From: Streptomyces sp. WZ.A104
GTDB lineage: Bacteria > Actinomycetota > Actinomycetes > Streptomycetales > Streptomycetaceae
Assembly (NCBI RefSeq): GCF_002382885.1
Contig: NZ_NWVL01000039.1
Location: 1 to 64,000, forward strand
Direction: 5' to 3'
Length of the DNA: 64,000 nucleotides
Shown here: piece by piece, positions 24,651-32,358 of the stretch
Numbering within the stretch: the first letter of the stretch is position 1
Layout: every line of letters begins with the position of its first letter
Translations under genes and position numbers: made by a program
The notes under the pieces: model-generated
Told to the model about the DNA's origin: nothing
The model's database searches: none
The model's input: the letters and a program-made list of their open reading frames with translations, nothing else

Positions 24651-24887
24651 CTGCCCTGGTGGTGATCAGGTCCTCGTCGGTGAGGTGGGGGCAGGCCGAG
24701 GTCGGGGAGGTCCATGGTGCCCATCGGGTCGGTGGGGTAGGGGGATGCCGTCCTCGGTGATGGGTACGACGCGTGCGACGGCGGTGCCGTTCTTGGTGAC
24801 GGTGATGGTCTCGCCGCGTGCTGCCGCGGCGAGGGTCTGTGAGGATCTCCGGTTGAACTCGCGGGCCGTGGTCTCCATGTAGTGCAT
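24651..24887 (-). pseudogene. Frameshifted Phd/VapB-type antitoxin
   Basis: Starting at 24887 (or the ATG at 24878) the frame reads METTAREFNRRSSQTLAAAA, then GETITVTKNGTAVARVVPIT, the standard Phd/YefM-type antitoxin N-terminus. Near 24740 the sense moves to a second frame (PYPTDPMGTMDLPDLGLP), and near 24690 to a third (LTDEDLITTRAG) that runs into the PIN remnant. Two single-base shifts therefore break the gene. The DNA-binding N-terminal part is intact, so a truncated antitoxin that still binds its operator could be made. Confidence 0.65.
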
Positions 24888-24901
24888 GGTGCTACATGGA
24901 G
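24873..24901. promoter_or_regulatory. Palindromic operator over the antitoxin start
   Basis: CTCCATGTAG (24873-24882) and CTACATGGAG (24892-24901) form a perfect 10-bp inverted repeat with a 9-nt spacer. It covers both possible start codons of the antitoxin and an ATG on the other strand. Autoregulation by antitoxin binding to such a palindrome is the norm for type II toxin-antitoxin operons. Confidence 0.7.
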
Positions 24902-25000
24902 GGTCGGGTGCCGGCGGTCCGCGTCTCCGCGTACGGCCTTCCCCGCTGGGGCGACGACGAGGCCCGCGACGACATCGGCGTGGTGATTCCGGACTGCTGA
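24896..25000 (+). other. Orphan 34-codon ORF, possible 3' end of a lost gene
   Basis: An ATG inside the antitoxin palindrome opens a frame reading MEGRVPAVRVSAYGLPRWGD and ending DDIGVVIPDC. Its third positions are almost all G or C and the residue mix looks protein-like, so it may be the C-terminal tail of a gene removed by deletion. The family was not recognised. It could also be chance in such GC-rich DNA. Confidence 0.3.
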
Positions 25001-25005
25001 CCGAA

Positions 25006-25524
25006 CTACGGCAGCGAGCGGGTGAGCCAGAAGACGTCGCCGTTCTCTTCTGTGGAGACGCGATCCCGCTCGAACCCGAGCTTCTCCAGGACGCGGAGCG
25101 ACGGGGTGTTCCAGGTGCCGACGGTCGACCACAGCCGCTTCCGGCCGGTCGCGATGGCCGCATCGAGCACCGCTGCGGCCGCCTCGGTGGCGTAGCCGCG
25201 CCCGTGCGCGTGCCGGAACAGCTCGTAGGCGATTTCCGGCTCCTCCAGGGTGGAGCGGCCGATGATCAGCCCGCAGTAGCCGATGAAGTCGCCTTCGTCG
25301 CGGCGTTGGACGGGCAGCAGGGCGATCCCGGTGGAAACGGTCGCGGCGAGCAGCTTCGCGATGTCCGTCCGGGTCTCCTCGACCGTGGGTGTTCCCTTGC
25401 CGCGTTCGGAGAGGAGGGCGGCGAACTCGGCCGCGTCGGAATCGGCCCACGGCCGCAGTAGCAGCCGCTCGGTTTCCAGGTGGAACGGCATCGTGCTGTA
25501 CGTGGGTACGGGCATGGGTCCCAC
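25006..25524 (-). CDS. GNAT family N-acetyltransferase (RimJ/RimL-like)
   Basis: This protein of up to 172 residues opens with LETERLLLRPW, the hallmark of RimJ/RimL-type GNATs, and has the acetyl-CoA motif RHAHGRGYATEAAAA and the late NTPSLRVLEKLGFE. These enzymes acetylate protein N-termini or small molecules; the substrate is unknown. The ATG at 25524 gives 172 residues, while an internal ATG at 25491 directly before the conserved motif would give 161. It lies downstream of the MarR gene on the same strand with an 80-bp gap. Confidence 0.88.
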   Translation of the reverse strand: MGPMPVPTYSTMPFHLETERLLLRPWADSDAAEFAALLSERGKGTPTVEETRTDIAKLLAATVSTGIALLPVQRRDEGDFIGYCGLIIGRSTLEEPEIAYELFRHAHGRGYATEAAAAVLDAAIATGRKRLWSTVGTWNTPSLRVLEKLGFERDRVSTEENGDVFWLTRSLP

Positions 25525-25606
25525 CCTGTCACCGGCTCACGCCAAGGGGTGGCGCGGGGCGCGGCGGGAGCGCCGGTGCCGGGGGTGTCTGGCAATCCCG
25601 CGTGGA

Positions 25607-26029
25607 TCAGCGGGAGGCGAGCCGCTCCATCAGGGCGGCGCTGCGGGCCAGCACCTCCCGCTCCTCGCCGGTGAGCTCGTCCTCGATGGCCTGGGCGAGC
25701 CAGCCGGCCCGGCGCCCGCGTTCCGCTTCGAGCGCGGTCCGTCCGGCGGGGGAGAGGTCGACCAGGGTCTTGCGGCCGTCCGTGGGGTGCGCCCGGCGGA
25801 CCACCAGGCCCTGGTCCACGAGCAGCCCGACCGCACGGGCCATGGACTGGGGCCGTACGCGCTGGTCCGCCGCGAGGTCGCTGGTGGTCATGGCCCCGTC
25901 GCGGTCGAGGGTGCCGAGCACGGAGACCTGGCCGTGCGGGATCCGGTCCTCGTGCTTCACGCGCCGCGTGAGCTTGCCCATCGCGATGCGCAGTTCCGCG
26001 GCGACGGCGGCGGGTTCCGGGTTGGGCAT
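25607..26029 (-). CDS. MarR family transcriptional regulator
   Basis: This 140-residue winged-helix protein has the MarR core TTSDLAADQRVRPQSMARAV for DNA recognition and the wing VVRRAHPTDGRKTLVDLS. MarR proteins bind palindromes and are released by small ligands or oxidants. It is transcribed divergently from an enolase gene, and the spacer holds repeats suited to MarR dimers, so it probably controls itself and the enolase. The ATG at 26029 follows directly from the conserved start; the frame is open further upstream, but the extension is not conserved-looking. Confidence 0.88.
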   Translation of the reverse strand: MPNPEPAAVAAELRIAMGKLTRRVKHEDRIPHGQVSVLGTLDRDGAMTTSDLAADQRVRPQSMARAVGLLVDQGLVVRRAHPTDGRKTLVDLSPAGRTALEAERGRRAGWLAQAIEDELTGEEREVLARSAALMERLASR

Positions 26030-26084
26030 AGGGCACTTTAACCGGTGATGCCCGACGGGGCCGCCCGCCGTCTGTGCACAGCAA

Positions 26085-26116
26085 AACTGAACAGCGGAAC
26101 TGAACAGCATTGCTGT
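26085..26116. promoter_or_regulatory. Candidate MarR operator: direct repeats and palindrome
   Basis: AACTGAACAGC occurs at 26085-26095 and again at 26098-26108 (13-bp period). The second copy runs into the palindrome ACAGC-ATT-GCTGT (26104-26116). This lies in the MarR/enolase divergent promoter region, where an autoregulatory site is expected. Confidence 0.5.
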
Positions 26117-26192
26117 AGAGTCGTTGATGTCGCGGTACGCGCCAGCGTTGTCGCAGCAGGGTCGCGGCGCGCCTCAACGTGAAGGGCCTCCC

Positions 26193-27554
26193 ATGGTTTC
26201 CCGGGCAGTCGAGTCCACCGCCATTCAGTCCCCCACCGCCGTTCAGTCAGTGACGGCCACTCAGTCCGTGACCGCCATCCGGTCCGTCACCGCCCGCCGA
26301 GTCCTCGACAGCCGGGGCAATCCCACGGTCGAGGCCGACGTCCTCCTCGCCGACGGGTCCCTGGGCCGGGCCGCCGTCCCCTCCGGTGCCTCGACCGGCG
26401 CACGCGAGGCCGTGGAACTGCGCGACGAGGACCCCGCCCGCTGGCATGGCAAGGGCGTCGACCGCGCGGTGGCCCACGTCAACGGTGAGATCGCGGCAGC
26501 GGTCGTGGGGCGCGACGCCGACGATCAGGCGGGCCTGGATGCCGCGCTCGTCGCGCTCGACGGCACCGCGGACAAGTCCCGCCTGGGCGCCAACGCGCTC
26601 CTCGGCGTCTCCCTCGCCACCGCCAAGGCCGCCGCGGCCGCCCACCGCCAGCCCCTCTACCGCTACCTCGGCGGTGTCGACGCCCGCCTGCTCCCGCTGC
26701 CGATGATGAACATCGTCAACGGCGGCGCCCACGCCGACAACCCGCTGGACTTCCAGGAGTTCATGATCGCCCCGGTGGGCGCGGAGAGCTTCGCGGAAGC
26801 CGTCCGCATGGGTTCCGAGGTCTTCCACACCCTCCGCCGCGACCTGCTGTCCGCCGGGCACTCCACGGGCGTCGGCGACGAGGGCGGCTTCGCGCCCGCG
26901 CTGCGTACGGCCGAGGAAGCGCTCGACTTCGTCATGGCGGCCATCGACCGCACCGGATACCGGCCCGGCACGGACATCGGCCTGGTGATGGACCCCGCCT
27001 CGTCGGAGTTCTTCCGGGACGGTACGTACGTCTACGAGGGTGAGGGCGTGCGCCGCACCCCCTCCGAGCACGCCGCGTACCTGACCAAGCTCATCGACAC
27101 GTACCCGGTCGTCTCCATCGAGGACCCCATGGCCGAGGACGACCTCGACGGCTGGCGGGAGCTCACCGCCCTCGTCGGTGGCCGCTGCCAGCTCACCGGC
27201 GACGACGTCTTCTGCACCGATGAGGCTCTGCTGCGCGAGGGCATCCGCACCGGCGTCGGTAACTCCGTCCTGGTCAAGGTCAACCAGATCGGCACCCTGA
27301 CCGAAGCCCTCGACACGGTCGCCACCGCGCACCGGGCGGGCTGGACCGCCGTCATGTCGCACCGCTCAGGGGAGACGGAGGACACGACCATCGCGGACCT
27401 GGCGGTCGCGACAGGCTGCGGCCAGATCAAGACCGGATCGCTGTCCCGCTCCGACCGTACGGCCAAGTACAACCAACTTATTAGGATCGAGGAGGAGTTG
27501 GGCGCGTCGGCACGCTATGCGGGCGGAGCGGTGCTGCGCCGCTCCCGCTCCTGA
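26193..27554 (+). CDS. eno: Enolase (phosphopyruvate hydratase)
   Basis: This 453-residue enolase has all expected motifs: SRGNPTVEADV near the N-terminus, the mobile loop GASTGAREAVEL, MMNIVNGGAHADN, VGDEGGFAP, EDPMAEDD (metal-binding), the SHRSGETED loop and IKTGSLSRSDR. It converts 2-phosphoglycerate to phosphoenolpyruvate. It is about 25-30 residues longer than usual, because an N-terminal Ser/Val/Thr/Ala extension made of four 6-residue repeats precedes the conserved start. Pairing with a MarR gene suggests a regulated paralogue, not the main glycolytic copy, which is an inference. Confidence 0.92.
   Translation: MVSRAVESTAIQSPTAVQSVTATQSVTAIRSVTARRVLDSRGNPTVEADVLLADGSLGRAAVPSGASTGAREAVELRDEDPARWHGKGVDRAVAHVNGEIAAAVVGRDADDQAGLDAALVALDGTADKSRLGANALLGVSLATAKAAAAAHRQPLYRYLGGVDARLLPLPMMNIVNGGAHADNPLDFQEFMIAPVGAESFAEAVRMGSEVFHTLRRDLLSAGHSTGVGDEGGFAPALRTAEEALDFVMAAIDRTGYRPGTDIGLVMDPASSEFFRDGTYVYEGEGVRRTPSEHAAYLTKLIDTYPVVSIEDPMAEDDLDGWRELTALVGGRCQLTGDDVFCTDEALLREGIRTGVGNSVLVKVNQIGTLTEALDTVATAHRAGWTAVMSHRSGETEDTTIADLAVATGCGQIKTGSLSRSDRTAKYNQLIRIEEELGASARYAGGAVLRRSRS
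26220..26291 (+). repeat. 18-bp tandem repeats in enolase N-terminus
   Basis: Four consecutive 18-bp units (starting at 26220, 26238, 26256 and 26274) encode AIQSPT, AVQSVT, ATQSVT and AIRSVT. The last leads directly into the conserved enolase start (ARRVLDSRG). The pattern looks like in-frame slippage expansion of the natural beginning of the protein. Confidence 0.75.
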
Positions 27555-27570
27555 CGGCGCTCGGTGCCCT

Positions 27571-27597
27571 AGGGGCCGTAAAGCCCTAGCGGCCCCT
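27571..27597. terminator. Hairpin downstream of enolase
   Basis: AGGGGCCG (27571-27578) pairs with CGGCCCCT (27590-27597) around an 11-nt loop that is itself partly complementary to the stem. It lies just after the enolase stop and overlaps the end of the convergent TetR remnant. Confidence 0.65.
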
Positions 27598-27960
27598 GGT
27601 GCGGTGGCGGCACGTTCCGGTGAATACGCGGCCGAGCTGGTCGTCCAGGGCGGCGAGGACGGCTGATTCCGGGGTGCCGTCGGGGTCGATGTGCGTGTGC
27701 AGGGCGAGCCCTTCGGTGAACGCGACGATCCGCAGGGCCTGTTCGGCGGCATCGACGCCCTCGGCGACCTCGCCGCACGCCGTGCCGTAGCCGATGGCCC
27801 GGGCGACGCGTGAGCGGACTCCCGCGAGGGTCTCCGCCCGGCCCTGGAGGCCGACCCGGTACGCCTCGCGGATTTCCCGCAGGGCGCGGGCGGCCGCCGT
27901 AGCCCGGAGAGGCGGTTCGCGAGCTCCAGCAGGTCGCGTGCGGCGGACCGGGGCGGTCGG
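27586..27960 (-). pseudogene. C-terminal remnant of a TetR family regulator
   Basis: The frame reads ALREIREAYRVGLQGRAETL, ARAIGYGTACGEVAEGVDAA and ALRIVAFTEGLALHTHIDP, a typical TetR ligand-binding tail that ends at a normal stop. The preceding helix LLELANRLSG is in another frame near 27905-27935, so a frameshift is present. No DNA-binding domain is found upstream before the next gene. It is therefore truncated at the 5' end and shifted, and could not act as a repressor. Confidence 0.6.
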
Positions 27961-28028
27961 CGCGGGTCCTCGCCTGCCGTGCGACGCTGGTGAACGTTCC
28001 GTCGACACGGGGACCTTGGGGCAGCCGC

Positions 28029-28496
28029 CTACCTCGTGCTGCTGACTGCCGACGGCAGCAGCGGCCCGGTTGCCGCCGACCTGCGCCGGCGCCAGTACGC
28101 GTACGTCAGGATGCCGAGCATCGGGCCCCATGGGACCAGAGGGGCGTAGGACGCGTAGAAGTAGACGGTCTCCCAGCCGCCGGCCTTGCTCGGGAAGTCG
28201 GCCGGCAGCGGATCGCCGTTGGTCTTGGACTGGGTGACCGTGGTGACGGTCGCGGTGATCGTGAAGACCAGGGTCAGGATCGTCGCTCCGATCGTGGCCG
28301 GGACGACCGCGGCGGCTGTCGGTACCCGCCGCCCGCGCAGCCCCGGCACCCAGCCTGGGAACACCACGCCCCAGCGGGCGATCAGCCCGACGGCTGTGAA
28401 GGCGAGGACCTCGGATACGAGGGTGAGGAAGACGACGTAGCCGTTCATCGCCCAGTCCTCGATCGCCCCACCACGCTTGTCCTCGGCGAACAGCAC
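28029..28496 (-). pseudogene. N-terminally truncated polytopic membrane protein
   Basis: The 155-residue frame starts abruptly with LFAEDKRGGAIEDWAMNGYV and has about three hydrophobic segments, with the conserved-looking PADFPSKAGGWE before the last. Actinobacterial relatives, as I recall them, begin with further membrane helices that are absent here. The DNA immediately upstream has no coding character and leads to the VOC gene. It is probably a 5' deletion remnant; a shortened protein from the GTG at 28496 or a downstream ATG cannot be excluded. Confidence 0.5.
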
Positions 28497-28544
28497 ACCG
28501 CGGCCCGGTCAACCTGGTGGGCATCCCGATCGGGCACGGGGGAT

Positions 28545-28955
28545 TCAGGACGCTTCGGGCCCCTGGAGGATCTGGAGGTAGTTGCCCACCGGGTCCACGA
28601 TCGTCGAGAAGAACCAGCCCCCGCCGACCTCCTCGACCGGGCGCACCCAGGTCACCCCGAGGGTGTTGAGGTGCTTCTCGGCCGCCCGGATGTCCCGCAC
28701 GGTGAGGTTGACCAGCTGCCGGCCCGGTTCGGCGGCCTTCTCCGCGACGTCGTCCCGCTGGTCGAAGCCGATGACCGCCCCGGGGCCGACCAGCAGCATG
28801 TGCTCCACCCAGCGGGCGCCCAGCGGCTCCAGAGCGGCGCGGTACCAGGCGATCAGGGCGTTGGTGTCCGTGGTTCCGATGATGACCCCGAGACCGGTGA
28901 TTCCGTCCTGACGGGTGGCGTCGGTGCTGGTCCGGGTGACGTTCTCTGCCGTCAT
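28545..28955 (-). CDS. VOC family protein (glyoxalase/dioxygenase-like)
   Basis: This 136-residue protein has a vicinal-oxygen-chelate fold pattern: ITGLGVIIGTTDTNALIAWY in the first module and WFFSTIVDPVGNYLQILQGP in the second. The metal-ligand set looks incomplete, so it may bind or detoxify a ligand without a classic glyoxalase reaction. AAGGAG lies 6 nt upstream of the ATG. It follows the SARP gene on the same strand with a 37-bp gap and may be co-transcribed. Confidence 0.85.
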   Translation of the reverse strand: MTAENVTRTSTDATRQDGITGLGVIIGTTDTNALIAWYRAALEPLGARWVEHMLLVGPGAVIGFDQRDDVAEKAAEPGRQLVNLTVRDIRAAEKHLNTLGVTWVRPVEEVGGGWFFSTIVDPVGNYLQILQGPEAS

Positions 28956-28992
28956 GGTGGGCTCCTTCGGTCGTGTGAAGCGTCCTGCCAGG

Positions 28993-31900
28993 TCATGACC
29001 CTCCTCCGGCCGGAAAGTCATCGGTGTCCGCCAGGAACTCCCGCGTGAATCCCTCCGCGCCCAGTGCCGCCCGCACCGCCGCCCCCACCCGGTCCACATC
29101 CCCCCGCTCGGCCTCGGGCAGCGGGGCCCCCGCTGCCGCGCGGGCCCTGTGTGCCGCACCCAGCAGGCGGGCCGCCCGGACTGGGTCGCCCGCCAGGGCG
29201 TGGGCCCCCGCCAGTCCCTCCTGAGCCAGGGCGACCGCCCGGGGGTCGCCGCTCTCCCGGGCGACGGCGAACCCCTGGTGGTGCAGGGACAGGGCTGCCT
29301 CCGCGTCGCCCCGCTGCTCGGCGAGGAAACCGAGCTCGGCCAGGAGCAGGGCCGGGCCGGGGTCGAAGGAGACCGCGCGGTGCCAGGCCAGAGTCTTGTG
29401 GAGCAGCTTCTCGGCGAGATCGGCGTCGCCCGTGCGCCGGGCCCCGAGCGCGAGCCCGATCTCGGCGTGCACCTCGCCTGCCGCGTAACCGTGCTCGGCG
29501 GACAGCGCGACCGCCCGCCCGTGCAGCGCGGCGGCCTCCGCGAAGTCCCCGGTCAGCAGGGCGACCCGGCCGAGCCCGGTGAGGCGGTCGGCGGCGTCCG
29601 GCCACAGGTCCAGGTGCTGGGCCCTCGCCAGTCCGCTGCGGTGCAGCTCCTCGGCCCGGTCGTAGTCACCGGTGATCGAGGCCAGGGCGGCGAGGACGTA
29701 CCCGCTCTGCAACTGGCCCCACCCGTCACCCAGTTCACGGAACGTCGCGTGGGACTCCGCCGCGTCCCGCCGCGCTCCTGCCAGGTCGCCCCGGAACAGC
29801 GCCGCCGTGGAGCGTGTGACCAGCCCCGCCGCCGCGCCCCAGGCGTCGCCCGCCGCCCTGGCACCCGTCAGGGCCCGGTTCACCAACGCCTCGCTCCGGG
29901 GCAGGTCCTCGCCCGTCGAGAGCGCCGCGTGCGCCAGAAACCAGGTCGCGCGGGCCAGTTGGGGGGAAGCTGAGGGCCAGGCTCCCAGAGTGGGGCTGCT
30001 GCCTGGGCGGGGGGTGCCGCCCAGGCCGGGGGTGCCCTCGGGTCCAGGGACGCCGTTCAGGCCAGGAGTGCCGCGCTCCCCCGCCAGCACCGCGAAGCCC
30101 TCCTGCCAGAGAGCCGCTCGGGCTCCCGGATCAGCCCCCGCGTCGCCCGGCGCGACCGGGCCGCCCAGCGCCGCTCCGAGCGCCCTCCGCGCCTCGCTCC
30201 AGCGGCCCCGCAGGAACCAGTACCAGGTTGCCGCGAGCGCCAGCCGCAGCGCGCCCTCGGTGTCCCCGCGCCCCACCGAACGTGCGAGTGCCGCGCGGAG
30301 GTTGGCGCTCTCCTGGTCAAGCCGTTCCAGCCACGCCCGCTGTCCGGGGCCGTGCAGCTCCTGCGCGGCCCGCTCCAACAGGGCGGTGCAGTAAGCGTGA
30401 TGGAGCTTCTCGTGGCCGGTCACCTCGCCCGCCTCCGCCAGGCGCTCCCGCGCATAGGCGGCCACCGACTCCGGCAGCCGGTAGCGGGGGTCGCCGGAGG
30501 GCCCGTCCGTCACCGTCAGCAGCGAGCGGTCCACCAGACGGATCAGCGGTTCCATGGCGTCGAGGTCCGCACCGCACACCGCTTCGGCCGCCTCCAGCGT
30601 GCAGCCGTCGGCGAAGACGGCCAGCCTGCGCAGGACCGTACGCTCCTGCTCGTCCAGCAGCTCCCAGCTCCAGTCGATCACCGCCCGCAGCGTGCGGTGG
30701 CGGCCCGGGACGTCCCGGCGGCCGCCCGCCAGCAGCCGGAACCGGTCGTCCAGCCGCGTGGCCAGCCCCCGTACGCCCAGGGCGCGCACCCGGGTGGCGG
30801 CCAGTTCCAGGGCCAGCGGCAGCCGGTCGAGGCGGCGGCAGATCTCCGCGACCGCCGACGCGTTCTCCCCGGCGGCCGTGAACCCGGGCGCGGAGGCCGC
30901 CGCGCGCCGGGCGAACAGCGACTCCGCGTCGGTCTGCGACAGCGGCGGCACCACCCACACCGACTCGGCTGCCAGCCCCAGCGGCTCCCTGCTGGTCGCG
31001 AGGATGCGCAGCCCCGGGGCCGCCGCCAGTATGCGGCGTACGGTGCCGGCGGCGGCGTCCACCACGTGCTCGCAGTTGTCCAGCAGGAGCAGCGAACGGC
31101 GGGAACGCAGCGCGTCCTCCAGGCTCGCCCCCGCGTCCTCCCGCAGGCCGAGCGCTGCGGCGATCTGCTCCTCCACCTCTCCGGCCGCCGCCAGCGGAAC
31201 CATCCGTACGCCGTCGGGTGAGGCCCCGGCCATGCGGCGGCCCACCTCCTCGGCCAGCCGGGTCTTGCCGACCCCGCCCGGGCCGGTCAGCGTCACCAGC
31301 CTTTCGCGTCCCAGGAGTTCGGTCAGTGCGGTCACCGCATCCGCGCGGCCGATCAGTTCGGTGAGCGGCTCGGGCAGGGGCGCCGGGTGGCGCGGAGCGG
31401 GCTGCGGCTGCTGAGCCGGCGCCAGCGAGACATCGTGCCGGAGCACCGACCGGTGCAGGGCAACCAGTTCGGGCCCAGGGTCCACCCCCAGCTCCTCGGT
31501 CAGCAGGTCGCGCAACTCGGTGTAAGCGGCCAGCGCCTCGGACTGCCGACCCGCCCCGTACAGCGCCCGGATGTGCGCGGCGCGCAGGCGCTCCCGCAGC
31601 GGGTGGGCGGCGGTCAGCTCACCCAGCTCATCCGCAACAACGCCGTGTTCGCCCAGGGACATGCGCGCCTCGGCCAGCGCCTCCACGGCGGTGAGACGTT
31701 GCTCCTCCAGCCGGTCCGCCGCCACGCGCACCGCCTCCCCGTCTCCCGCGTCCGCGAAGGCGTCCCCTTGCCACAGCGCCAGCGCCTCCGTCAGCAGCTC
31801 CGCCTTCGCCCGGGGCTCCCCGGTGGCATACGCCCGCGCTGTCCGCTCGGTGAACCCCAGGGCGTCCACCTCGGCCGCCCCCGCCCGGAGCAGATAGCCC

Positions 31901-32169
31901 GGCGGCCGGGACTCCACCAGGGCCTCGGCGCCCGGCTCGGCCTCGGCCAGCGCCCTGCGCAGCCGGGACACCTTCGTCTGGAGCGCCCCGGCCGGGTTGC
32001 GGGGCAACAGGTCTCCCCACAGGGCGTCCACCAGCCGGTCAGCCGGCACCGCCCGACCGGCGTCGAGGAGGAGAACCGACAGCAGGGCCCGCACCTTCGC
32101 CTCGGGGACGGCCACCGGGGCCCCGGTCGACGTGGTCACGGTGAGCGGGCCCAGTACGGAGAAACGCAT
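28993..32169 (-). CDS. AfsR-type SARP transcriptional regulator with NB-ARC and TPR domains
   Basis: This 1058-residue protein begins MRFSVLGPLTV with a SARP winged-helix DNA-binding domain (residues 1-95) and the BTAD domain (to about 250). An NB-ARC type ATPase follows, with Walker A GPGGVGKTRLAEE near residue 300 and Walker B LLLLDNCEHV. The C-terminal third is helical TPR-like repeats. Such proteins activate secondary-metabolite or differentiation genes. The ATG at 32169 matches the conserved start. Encoded between the ATPase and TPR regions at 30001-30081 is a run of eight Gly-X-Y triplets, unexpected in this family. Three heptamers at 11-bp spacing lie in its upstream region. Confidence 0.92.
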   Translation of the reverse strand: MRFSVLGPLTVTTSTGAPVAVPEAKVRALLSVLLLDAGRAVPADRLVDALWGDLLPRNPAGALQTKVSRLRRALAEAEPGAEALVESRPPGYLLRAGAAEVDALGFTERTARAYATGEPRAKAELLTEALALWQGDAFADAGDGEAVRVAADRLEEQRLTAVEALAEARMSLGEHGVVADELGELTAAHPLRERLRAAHIRALYGAGRQSEALAAYTELRDLLTEELGVDPGPELVALHRSVLRHDVSLAPAQQPQPAPRHPAPLPEPLTELIGRADAVTALTELLGRERLVTLTGPGGVGKTRLAEEVGRRMAGASPDGVRMVPLAAAGEVEEQIAAALGLREDAGASLEDALRSRRSLLLLDNCEHVVDAAAGTVRRILAAAPGLRILATSREPLGLAAESVWVVPPLSQTDAESLFARRAAASAPGFTAAGENASAVAEICRRLDRLPLALELAATRVRALGVRGLATRLDDRFRLLAGGRRDVPGRHRTLRAVIDWSWELLDEQERTVLRRLAVFADGCTLEAAEAVCGADLDAMEPLIRLVDRSLLTVTDGPSGDPRYRLPESVAAYARERLAEAGEVTGHEKLHHAYCTALLERAAQELHGPGQRAWLERLDQESANLRAALARSVGRGDTEGALRLALAATWYWFLRGRWSEARRALGAALGGPVAPGDAGADPGARAALWQEGFAVLAGERGTPGLNGVPGPEGTPGLGGTPRPGSSPTLGAWPSASPQLARATWFLAHAALSTGEDLPRSEALVNRALTGARAAGDAWGAAAGLVTRSTAALFRGDLAGARRDAAESHATFRELGDGWGQLQSGYVLAALASITGDYDRAEELHRSGLARAQHLDLWPDAADRLTGLGRVALLTGDFAEAAALHGRAVALSAEHGYAAGEVHAEIGLALGARRTGDADLAEKLLHKTLAWHRAVSFDPGPALLLAELGFLAEQRGDAEAALSLHHQGFAVARESGDPRAVALAQEGLAGAHALAGDPVRAARLLGAAHRARAAAGAPLPEAERGDVDRVGAAVRAALGAEGFTREFLADTDDFPAGGGS

Positions 32170-32219
32170 GGCTGAAAGGTAGCCCGAGCCGGGAGGCCCT
32201 CTCCCGGCCGCGGACGGGC

Positions 32220-32248
32220 CGACAGCCGATCGACAGCGGACCGACAGC
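32220..32248. promoter_or_regulatory. Three CGACAGC heptamers at 11-bp spacing (SARP-type operator)
   Basis: CGACAGC occurs at 32220-32226, 32231-32237 and 32242-32248, each start exactly 11 bp after the last. SARPs bind direct heptamer repeats with this one-turn spacing. The array is in the 189-bp region between the SARP gene and the divergent imine-reductase pair and may control either or both. Confidence 0.7.
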
Positions 32249-32358
32249 GCCGGTCGGCACGGTGAGGTCATCCAGCAGGCGCCGGACGTCAGGCAGCGGA
32301 CATCGGACGCCAGGGACCTGACGCCCGGCACCAGACCAACGCGAGAGCGGAGAAGCAG

